Shown here one piece after another: positions 1 to 5,773 of a stretch of DNA of 10,235 bases. Origin of the DNA: Acidimicrobiaceae bacterium (GTDB lineage Bacteria; Actinomycetota; Acidimicrobiia; Acidimicrobiales; Microtrichaceae); the NCBI GenBank assembly GCA_003514205.1, contig DORQ01000043.1, positions 385-10,619 on the forward strand, read 5' to 3'. Below the pieces are notes generated by a model. It was not told the DNA's origin. It did not search any database and saw only the letters and a list, made by a program, of their open reading frames with translations. The number at the start of each line of letters is the position of its first letter. Position 1 is the stretch's first letter. Made by a program: the position numbers and the translations under genes.

Positions 1-16
1 TCTGGGGAGCGGAGGC

Positions 17-445
17 TTACTCCTCGTCGGGAACAGGCACCACCAGCACAGGATGGTTCGAGAGATGCAACAGCTTGTGAGGGGTGGAACCGACTAGCGC
101 TGCCGCCAACGGGCGCTCGCTGTAGGTGCCGACCACGATGATCGGAGCGTGGCACTCATCAGCCACCGTGATCAGCGCGTGCTCAGGCTTTTCGTCCACC
201 ACTCGTTGGCTCACCTCCACGCCGCTCTCAGCAATGAGCGCTGCGGCCTCGTCGAGGAGCTCTGCACCGCGTTCTGCCAGCAACCTTCGCTGATCGCCAG
301 CTCCTCCGAGATTCAGCTGTGGGGGCTCCGCTGCAAACACGATGATCAGTCCCACCTCCATGCTCTTGGCAAGACCCGCAGCTACTCGGAGCGCCGTCTG
401 AGCACATTCAAGTCCGTCGTATCCAACAACGAGTTCACCAGCCAT
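17..445 (-). CDS. Universal stress protein (UspA family), single domain
   Basis: A 142-residue soluble protein with the UspA alpha/beta fold pattern: an N-terminal strand GELVVGYDGLECA with the conserved early Asp (residue 10), and a C-terminal block VVGTYSERPLAAALVGSTPHKLL followed by the last strand HPVLVVPVP. UspA proteins of this type often bind ATP through a G-2X-G-9X-G-S/T loop. Here the first Gly and the final GST are present, but the second Gly is replaced by Ser (GTYS), so ATP binding is uncertain. The ATG at 445 is chosen because the Usp fold begins there and AGAGG lies just upstream; the longer open frame to 634 overlaps the permease gene and has no Usp similarity. The gene starts one base after the permease stop (TGA-C-ATG), so the two are almost certainly co-transcribed and translationally coupled. 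Many APC and other transporters carry a fused C-terminal Usp domain; here the domain is a separate protein, and a role in regulating the permease is inference. Confidence 0.9.
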   Translation of the reverse strand: MAGELVVGYDGLECAQTALRVAAGLAKSMEVGLIIVFAAEPPQLNLGGAGDQRRLLAERGAELLDEAAALIAESGVEVSQRVVDEKPEHALITVADECHAPIIVVGTYSERPLAAALVGSTPHKLLHLSNHPVLVVPVPDEE

Positions 446-446
446 G

Positions 447-1979
447 TCAGACCTCTTTCCTGTAGGTGCCCAGCTCGGGAGAGTGCGCATCGGGTTCGAA
501 TGGATCAGGGCGGTCCTCCATTGGATCCGGCTTGATACGGAAGAAGCTCCCGCCATCCACCGTTCGACACGCCAACATGAGCGGAACGCCCAGGAAGAGG
601 AGGCCCAGCCCGATATAGGTGAGCTTGCCGCCACCGTCGTCCATGAGCGTAACCACGAAGGACCACGTGAGAATCAACGCTCCGAGCAGTGAGGAAAGAC
701 CCACTGCAAAGAACGCTTTTGAAGACTTGAAGAGGTAGCGCCAGAAATAGGCAACGGCCGCGTATCCAGTTGCGCCGTAATAGAAGGCAATCATGAGGCC
801 GACAGCGCTGATGGACAGGATGTACGGGGAGTTGTCGCCCTGCCAATCGCCACCGCTGATGACCACCAGGAACACGAACCAGGCCACCGCAATGCCACCA
901 AAGAGCCAGGTCGAGAACGTGGGGGTGAGATAGCGAGGATGAGTTTCAGCGAACTTCGCCGGAATCGCCTTGTGAACGCCCATCGACAATGTCGATCGGG
1001 CGGCCGGAAGGATCGTTGTTTGGCAGGATGCCGCCGCAGAGGAGAGCACTGCAATCACCAAGAGCTTGAAGAACACGGCGCCAAATCCGTGGTTCCCAAA
1101 TACCGTTTCGGCTGAGGTTTCCAGCACATCGCTGCTCTCTCCGAGCTTGTCGATGCCGGCCACACTGATGACAGCGAAACTCACGATCACATAGTTCGCA
1201 ACCAAGATGAAGGTTGAGATGACCGCTGCACGTCCCGGGGTCTTGTCCGAATCGGCGCATTCCTCGTTGACCGCCACTGCAGTATCCCAACCCCAGTAGA
1301 TGAACAGAGAGAGGTTGATCCCCGCAGCGATCGCCGACCAATTCATCGAACCGTCTGGCGTCGTGATCTCGAAAGGGTTCAGCCAGGACAACGAGGGTGT
1401 GATGTTCGCCTTGGCGAGCGCCACCACAGCGAAGATGATCAGGGTGATCACCTCTGCGGCGAGGAGACCCATCTGCGTCTTCGCATTGAGCTCGATGCCA
1501 ATCACGCAGATCCACGTCATCGCAAGAATAAACAGCACGCCCGCAATGAGAACGGCCCATTTGTTGTCTGCCCATTCCGGCTTGCCGATGAGTATGAACA
1601 AGTATTGGCCGGAGATGCCAGCAAGGTTTGGCATGATCACCAGATCGGCCATGATCAATCCCCAGCTCGCCATCCAACCTGCGTTGGGCCCGAAGGACCG
1701 GGTCACCCAAGTGAAGGTGGTTCCACAGTCAGGGTCGACCTTGTTCATGTACTTGTAGGCCGAGGCAATGAAGAACATCGGGATGAAGGCCATCCAGACA
1801 ATGGCTGGAGCCTGCTTTCCGACTTCCGAAACGATTCCTCCGAGCCCAGCTGCCAAGGAGTAGCCCGGAGCAGTAGAAGCCACTCCGATAACGATCGCTG
1901 AGCCAAGGCCCAACGCCCCGGCCTTGAGGCCCTTATTTCCCGCTTCGTCGCTCTCTTGCGACTCTGCAATGACGGACAT
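447..1979 (-). CDS. APC-family amino acid permease
   Basis: A 510-residue polytopic membrane protein with about twelve hydrophobic helices. After a short polar N-terminus, the first helix contains the broken-helix motif typical of APC transporters (GVASTAPGYSLAAG, about residues 32-45), followed by AYKYMNKVDPDCGTTFTWVTRSFGP (about 74-98), a segment common in actinobacterial amino acid permeases. Length is normal for the family. It should sit in the cytoplasmic membrane and import or exchange an amino acid or amine; the substrate cannot be read from sequence. The ATG at 1979 is supported by a strong Shine-Dalgarno sequence at 1985-1992. The C-terminal tail (about 35 residues, rich in Pro, Asp and Glu) is cytoplasmic by the even helix count. 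The universal stress protein gene follows directly, suggesting a transporter plus regulatory partner unit. Confidence is high for the family and low for the substrate. Confidence 0.93.
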   Translation of the reverse strand: MSVIAESQESDEAGNKGLKAGALGLGSAIVIGVASTAPGYSLAAGLGGIVSEVGKQAPAIVWMAFIPMFFIASAYKYMNKVDPDCGTTFTWVTRSFGPNAGWMASWGLIMADLVIMPNLAGISGQYLFILIGKPEWADNKWAVLIAGVLFILAMTWICVIGIELNAKTQMGLLAAEVITLIIFAVVALAKANITPSLSWLNPFEITTPDGSMNWSAIAAGINLSLFIYWGWDTAVAVNEECADSDKTPGRAAVISTFILVANYVIVSFAVISVAGIDKLGESSDVLETSAETVFGNHGFGAVFFKLLVIAVLSSAAASCQTTILPAARSTLSMGVHKAIPAKFAETHPRYLTPTFSTWLFGGIAVAWFVFLVVISGGDWQGDNSPYILSISAVGLMIAFYYGATGYAAVAYFWRYLFKSSKAFFAVGLSSLLGALILTWSFVVTLMDDGGGKLTYIGLGLLFLGVPLMLACRTVDGGSFFRIKPDPMEDRPDPFEPDAHSPELGTYRKEV

Positions 1980-1984
1980 GTAAT

Positions 1985-1992
1985 CCCCTCCT
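1985..1992 (-). promoter_or_regulatory. Ribosome binding site of the APC permease
   Basis: The minus strand reads AGGAGGGG, five bases before the ATG at 1979. It is the strongest Shine-Dalgarno sequence in the window and fixes the permease start. Confidence 0.8.
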
Positions 1993-2020
1993 GAGCTATT
2001 CCTTGAAGGACCGACACAAC

Positions 2021-2033
2021 CGGACCTTGTCCG
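2021..2033. promoter_or_regulatory. Dyad CGGAC-CTT-GTCCG, possible operator
   Basis: A perfect inverted repeat with 5-base arms and a 3-base centre, lying 42-54 bases upstream of the permease ATG in the spacer between divergent genes. Size and place would suit a dimeric repressor or activator. Arms of five bases can arise by chance, so this is a candidate only. Confidence 0.3.
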
Positions 2034-2064
2034 ATACGCCCCGTTGGCCCTTGTTGGTGCCTGT

Positions 2065-2079
2065 GAATCTTTCAGATTC
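2065..2079. promoter_or_regulatory. Dyad GAATCT-TTC-AGATTC, possible operator
   Basis: A perfect inverted repeat with 6-base arms and a 3-base centre in the same divergent spacer, about 86 bases upstream of the permease start and about 220 bases upstream of the carbonic anhydrase start. It lacks a U-tract and is not placed after any gene, so an operator is more likely than a terminator. No family of regulator can be assigned. Confidence 0.3.
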
Positions 2080-2111
2080 GGCGTCCGCGATCAATGAATC
2101 CTTCGAAATTA

Positions 2112-2139
2112 TTGACTAGGACTACGAGTTCGGTATCAA
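2112..2139 (+). promoter_or_regulatory. Possible sigma70-type promoter for the carbonic anhydrase gene
   Basis: TTGACT (2112-2117, five of six matches to TTGACA) and TATCAA (2134-2139, four of six matches to TATAAT) with a 16-base spacer. If used, transcription would begin near 2146 and leave a leader of about 155 bases before the GTG at 2301. The rest of the 1980-2300 spacer shows no gene I can support: the open frame running from 2094 has no recognisable protein similarity before about residue 80. Confidence 0.35.
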
Positions 2140-2291
2140 TTGACCCGAATAACTGCGAATCAGCAAGCCGGCGATGGTGCGAGTTTCGAAGTGGAGGTCA
2201 CAGCAAACTACTTGCAGCTCCCAATTCCCCACCTCCCACGGTTTGCGCACCCCCACGGGATACTCCAGACTCTTCAGCGGTCAGATTCTCC

Positions 2292-2297
2292 GGAGGA
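2292..2297 (+). promoter_or_regulatory. Ribosome binding site deciding the carbonic anhydrase start
   Basis: GGAGGA stands three bases before the GTG at 2301. Spacing is short, but this is the only good Shine-Dalgarno sequence in the region, and the GTG stands just before the conserved fold; the upstream ATG at 2094 has none. Confidence 0.55.
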
Positions 2298-2300
2298 ATT

Positions 2301-3026
2301 GTGGGTAGTTTCCAAGCGAGCCTCTCGCGTTCCTTCCCAGGAGCGCTGACCGCTCATCAGTACCTGGAACGAGTTGAGCGGACCATTGAGCCGCTCGGTT
2401 TCACAAAGGAACGCACTCTCCCTCTTGTGAGCATTTGTCGCGATGAACTTACAGCAACGTTCTTCGACGACATCGAAGATCGTTGGGGCCTCGCATTCAC
2501 CCTCGCCGGCCTCGGAGGCATTCCAGCGCTCGGCCGCACTGGCTGGGGCGCCGCCTTTAGCCACGTGCCCAACGTTGCTGGCCGAGGATGCGTTCTCGTC
2601 TTCGGATTCCCCCACATCGGGATTGAAACCGACGGCACCATCGGGGTCACGCACCGTCGCAACCAACTCCTCCCCACGGCCACCTGTGGCGCCTTGGCTT
2701 CCATATTCCAACGGTCACAGGACGGCACACTTCCCGCTGAAATCGACATGGACGATTTCGAGGTGACCAAGCTCGCGTTGCGGCTTGTTGACCCGAGAAT
2801 GCCACCAGCCTCCTTGGTCGACCTGACGATCGCTGCACTTGAGGCCCTTGAGGTGGATCTTTGGAAAGCCCTCGACTCCTCTAAGATCGCAGACTCCCAC
2901 GATATTGCCGTCTGGTGTGGCGTACAGATCCATGGCCATGACGGCGAGGATTGGATTTGGCCTCGGGACGCTTGGTACTGCGGGAGCGACGGGCATCGAC
3001 GACGATTCCCACCTGCGGGCGAGTGA
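2301..3026 (+). CDS. LCIB/LCIC-type beta-carbonic anhydrase
   Basis: A 241-residue protein (from the GTG at 2301) that I recognise as the limiting CO2-inducible protein B/C carbonic anhydrase domain. It opens with SFPGALTAHQYLERVERTIEPLGF, the usual domain start. Then come VSICRDEL (Cys46, Asp48), LAGLGGIPALGRTGWGAAFSHVP (about 68-90), FGFPHIGIETDG with His105, and TATCGALASI with Cys129, and the closing DIAVWCGVQIH and WIWPRDAWY segments. Cys46, His105 and Cys129 fit the Cys-His-Cys zinc set known for this family, which folds like beta-carbonic anhydrases; some family members are inactive without all residues, but none appears to be missing here. The reaction would be interconversion of CO2 and bicarbonate in the cytoplasm; no signal peptide or membrane helix is seen. 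The frame is open back to an ATG at 2094, but those 69 extra residues are Pro/Ser-rich and unlike the family, so I exclude them. The gene stands alone on its strand and converges on pdxH. Family call is firm, activity is inferred. Confidence 0.85.
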   Translation: MGSFQASLSRSFPGALTAHQYLERVERTIEPLGFTKERTLPLVSICRDELTATFFDDIEDRWGLAFTLAGLGGIPALGRTGWGAAFSHVPNVAGRGCVLVFGFPHIGIETDGTIGVTHRRNQLLPTATCGALASIFQRSQDGTLPAEIDMDDFEVTKLALRLVDPRMPPASLVDLTIAALEALEVDLWKALDSSKIADSHDIAVWCGVQIHGHDGEDWIWPRDAWYCGSDGHRRRFPPAGE

Positions 3027-3039
3027 CTATCGCTCCGCC

Positions 3040-3684
3040 TTAGGGTGCCAGCCGGTCGAGCGCCCATCGGTCATCAACACGTCGATATCGCAGTCTGTCG
3101 TGCATGCGATTCGGTCGGCCCTGCCAGAATTCCATTGACTCTGGCATCAACTCAAATCCCCCCCAGCCAGCTGGTCGGGGAATCGTTGAGGAGTCGGCGA
3201 ATCGTTGCTCGGTCTCAGCAAACAACGCTTCCAGTTCAGGCCTTCCGTCGACTGGTTCGGATTGTGGCGACGACCAAGCCCCAAGCTGGCTTCCTCGCGG
3301 ACGAGTGGCAAAATACGCATCCGCATCAGCATCTGGCACTGAGCGGACAAACCCTTCGATCCTGACTTGGCGCTGCAGGTCGAGCCACAAGAGGTGCGCA
3401 GCACATCGCGGGTTGCCCTCAAGTTCTTGAGCCTTCGCGCTCCGAAGGTTCGTATAGAACCGGAGGCCAACTTCATTGACTTCGCGTAGCAACACTGTTC
3501 GAGCGTGGGGCCCCCCCTGAGCATCAACGGTGCACACCGTCATGGCAGTTGGTTCAAGAAGCTGCTCTTCGACGGCGAACTGCACCCAGCTTTGAAGCTG
3601 GGCTATTGGCGACTCCGCAACCTCTGACTCGTCGAGCGAGCCCATTGAGTAGGTGAGTCGGGCTCCAACGAACGCATCAGACAC
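3040..3684 (-). CDS. pdxH: Pyridoxamine/pyridoxine 5'-phosphate oxidase
   Basis: A 214-residue FMN enzyme of the cytoplasm that oxidises pyridoxamine or pyridoxine 5'-phosphate to pyridoxal 5'-phosphate, the last step of vitamin B6 cofactor formation and salvage. Visible family blocks: EPTAMTVCTVDAQG (44-57), the FMN-binding RTVLLRE (62-68) and FYTNLRSAKAQELEGNP (76-92), RQVRIEG (105-111), RPRGSQLGAWSSPQS (128-142), WGGFELMPESMEFWQG (174-189), and the substrate-binding RMHDR (193-197) before the C-terminal DRLAP. Length matches the E. coli enzyme (218). I prefer the GTG at 3684, giving MSDAFVGARL, because the conserved start falls there and a G-rich stretch lies a few bases upstream; a TTG at 3699 would add five residues. 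It overlaps the end of serS by eight bases, implying one transcript with serS. A run of seven G on the coding strand (complement of 3511-3517) does not break the frame. Confidence 0.95.
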   Translation of the reverse strand: MSDAFVGARLTYSMGSLDESEVAESPIAQLQSWVQFAVEEQLLEPTAMTVCTVDAQGGPHARTVLLREVNEVGLRFYTNLRSAKAQELEGNPRCAAHLLWLDLQRQVRIEGFVRSVPDADADAYFATRPRGSQLGAWSSPQSEPVDGRPELEALFAETEQRFADSSTIPRPAGWGGFELMPESMEFWQGRPNRMHDRLRYRRVDDRWALDRLAP

Positions 3685-4972
3685 CGAGTTGGCCCCCAAT
3701 CGATTTCAGGCCACGCATGTAGGGTTGGAGCAGCTCGGGAATTGCTATTGAGCCGTCGGCTTGTCGATTGGTCTCCACGAGCGCAGCCCACACGCGAGGA
3801 ACCGCTAAGGCGGACCCGTTGACCGTATGGCAAATGCCGGTGCCTTTCCCGTCACGGTGTCGATAGCGAGCATTTGCTCGACGGGCCTGATAGTCCCCAA
3901 ACCAGCTCACCGAGGACACTTCCAACCATCGTTCAACACCGGGGGCGTACACCTCAATGTCAAAGGTCCTTCGTGCGGAGGCACCGATATCACCGGCACA
4001 CAGATCCAAAACTCGATAAGCGAGTCCCAGATCAGCAATCAGTTGCTCCGCCCGAGCGAGGACCTCGGCGTGAAGCTGCTGAGCCTGCGACTCCGTCGAA
4101 TACGCAAAGAGTTCGACCTTGTCGAACTCATGCACCCGAAGCAGTCCTCGAGTGTCCTTGCCCGCAGACCCGGCCTCACGGCGGAAACATGACGTATGAG
4201 CCATAAAACGCATCGGCAGGCTCGACTCATCCAAGATCTCGTCTCGTGCGAGCGAAGTAAGCGGAACCTCAGCGGTCGGAATCGCCCAGAGATCGTCGCG
4301 TTCGAGATGGTAGGCATCGTCAATGAACTTCGGCAGGTGGCCGGTGGAAACCATTGTCGCGGTTCGAACCATTGTCGGTGGCCGAACCTCCTCGTAGAGA
4401 TCCGCATTGCGATCCAGTGCAAGCTGGCACAGCGCCCGAACGAGCGCGGCGCCCGCTCCGCGGTACATCACGAACATGGAACCAGAGAGTTTCACGCCGC
4501 GCTCCACGTCGAGGATCCCGTGCTCGGTGCCGATATCCCAATGTGGAACGCGCTGATGCGGGGCATAGGACTCCGGATCGAATCCCTCAGTCCGCACCAC
4601 AACGTTGTCGTGCTCGCTTGCACCATCTGGTGCATCCTCCGACGGCATATTCGGCATATGTAGCAACGCGTCGCGCAGCTTGGCCGACAGCTCCTCAGCT
4701 TGGAGGTCGAGGTCCTTCTCCTGAGCTCCCAACGCACGGCTTTCCGACTGGAGATCCTCGGCAGCCTCTTTGTCGCCGGAACGGAAGAGTTGACCAACCT
4801 CGTTTGAAAGCGCTCGAACCCGAGAACGAAGCTCGTCTCGGGAGCTGCTGAGTTCGCGAACCTGCGCATCAAGGGCGACAATCTCGTCGATCTGCTCCTT
4901 GTGGATCCCTCTGCGAAGCAGCGAGTCAGTCACGAGTTGTGGTTCAGTACGGAAAAGTCGGACGTCCAACAT
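3677..4972 (-). CDS. serS: Seryl-tRNA synthetase
   Basis: A 431-residue class II aminoacyl-tRNA synthetase that charges tRNA-Ser (and tRNA-Sec where present) with serine in the cytoplasm. The N-terminus MLDVRLFRTEPQLV is typical; residues about 28-105 form the long antiparallel coiled-coil arm that binds the tRNA variable loop, rich in Glu, Arg and Leu heptads. The catalytic domain shows TAEVPLTSL (about 233-241), motif 2 FRREAGSAGKDTRGLLRVHEF (about 263-283, with His-Glu-Phe where most enzymes have His-Gln-Phe), EVSSVSWFGDYQARRANARYR (about 351-371), and motif 3 NGSALAVPRVWAALVE with QADGSIAIPELLQPYM near the end. Length is normal and nothing key is missing. A GTG two codons upstream (4978) would add Met-Ser; the ATG at 4972 matches the family start. 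Neither start has a clear Shine-Dalgarno sequence. The gene leads a unit with pdxH and diverges from the phosphatase gene over a 50-base gap. Confidence 0.97.
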   Translation of the reverse strand: MLDVRLFRTEPQLVTDSLLRRGIHKEQIDEIVALDAQVRELSSSRDELRSRVRALSNEVGQLFRSGDKEAAEDLQSESRALGAQEKDLDLQAEELSAKLRDALLHMPNMPSEDAPDGASEHDNVVVRTEGFDPESYAPHQRVPHWDIGTEHGILDVERGVKLSGSMFVMYRGAGAALVRALCQLALDRNADLYEEVRPPTMVRTATMVSTGHLPKFIDDAYHLERDDLWAIPTAEVPLTSLARDEILDESSLPMRFMAHTSCFRREAGSAGKDTRGLLRVHEFDKVELFAYSTESQAQQLHAEVLARAEQLIADLGLAYRVLDLCAGDIGASARRTFDIEVYAPGVERWLEVSSVSWFGDYQARRANARYRHRDGKGTGICHTVNGSALAVPRVWAALVETNRQADGSIAIPELLQPYMRGLKSIGGQLGV

Positions 4973-5022
4973 GGACACAACCGTAGCTGGCTGACAGCGG
5001 CTCTCCGTTACGATTCACTCCG

Positions 5023-5697
5023 ATGGAGAATCGCCCCGTGCACCGGATTACTCAGGTCATTTTCGACCTCGATGGGACGGTGTGGGATTCCGCACCGGGC
5101 ATTCTGTCCGCGATCCGTCACACGCTTGGAACCTGGGGTGTTCCGGTTCCGGCCGAGGCCGAGCTCCGCGGATCCCTTGGGCCACCGCTCGCTCAGATGC
5201 TGACTGAACTCGGGGTCCCAGACCATGAGGTCGGCCAGGCCGTCACCGTCTATCGGCAGCACTACGCGGCAGTTGGCGAGTTCGATTGCGCAATCTATCC
5301 CGGGATTCTCGACCTTCTCGCCTCCCTGCGCGAACAGTGTGTCGCTCTAGCAACGGCAACGAGCAAGGGCAGAGAGGCGACGCTCCGAATGTTGGAGCAT
5401 TTCGACCTCTCCCGGCACTTCGATGTCATCGAGGCGGCATCGATGACCGCTCGTGGCAGCGAAAAGTCAGAGGTTATACAGGCAGCGATCACCCAGCTGG
5501 GGCCGACGACCGGGCGACGCCTCATGATCGGTGACCGTAAGTTCGACATCGAGGGCGGGACGGCACACGGCCTCGAGACCGTGTGGGTGACCTGGGGATA
5601 CGGCAGCGAGCAGGAGCTGGCCGCCAGCAGGCCTGATCACGTCGCGAGCTCACCCCAAGAACTCGGGCGACTCCTACTCGTCAGCCCAGCTTGCTAG
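5023..5697 (+). CDS. HAD-family hydrolase, phosphoglycolate phosphatase/5'-nucleotidase-like
   Basis: A 224-residue HAD phosphatase with the four motifs in order: motif I FDLDGTVWDS (Asp15 nucleophile, Asp17 acid/base), motif II ATATSK (Thr113), motif III Lys148 in SEKSEVI, and motif IV IGDRKFDIEGG (Asp171, Asp175). A helical cap between residues about 24 and 92 makes it subfamily IA. The C-terminal WVTWGYGSEQELAASRPDHV is the form seen in the 5'-nucleotidase/phosphoglycolate phosphatase branch (Gph-like). It would be a cytoplasmic Mg2+-dependent phosphatase of a small phosphometabolite; the substrate cannot be settled from sequence. The ATG at 5023 lacks a Shine-Dalgarno sequence, whereas the in-frame GTG at 5038 has GGAGAA seven bases before it, so the real protein may be 219 residues. 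It diverges from serS and precedes the ABC exporter genes by 76 bases on the same strand. Confidence 0.88.
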   Translation: MENRPVHRITQVIFDLDGTVWDSAPGILSAIRHTLGTWGVPVPAEAELRGSLGPPLAQMLTELGVPDHEVGQAVTVYRQHYAAVGEFDCAIYPGILDLLASLREQCVALATATSKGREATLRMLEHFDLSRHFDVIEAASMTARGSEKSEVIQAAITQLGPTTGRRLMIGDRKFDIEGGTAHGLETVWVTWGYGSEQELAASRPDHVASSPQELGRLLLVSPAC

Positions 5698-5773
5698 GGC
5701 CAAGCGGCCCACGAGTTGACCCGACAGCGCTGCCGCATCGCCTCCACCGTGGCCTTCGGATTAGCGTCTCGGT

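Noticed and set aside
2140..2349. Small open frame of 69 codons before and over the carbonic anhydrase start
   Set aside because: It has no Shine-Dalgarno sequence or recognisable similarity and overlaps the better supported gene in another frame.
3511..3517. Run of seven C (seven G on the pdxH strand) as a phase-variable tract or frameshift
   Set aside because: The pdxH frame is intact through it and residues on both sides match the family, so there is no sign of slippage.
4349..4377. Direct repeat AACCATTGTCG, two copies 18 bases apart in serS
   Set aside because: It encodes the repeated Thr-Met-Val in a conserved part of the synthetase and is explained by the protein sequence.
2301..5697. 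Carbonic anhydrase plus phosphoglycolate phosphatase-like gene as a CO2-fixation or photorespiration module
   Set aside because: The two genes are separated by pdxH and serS on the other strand, the phosphatase substrate is unknown, and no Rubisco or bicarbonate transporter is present.
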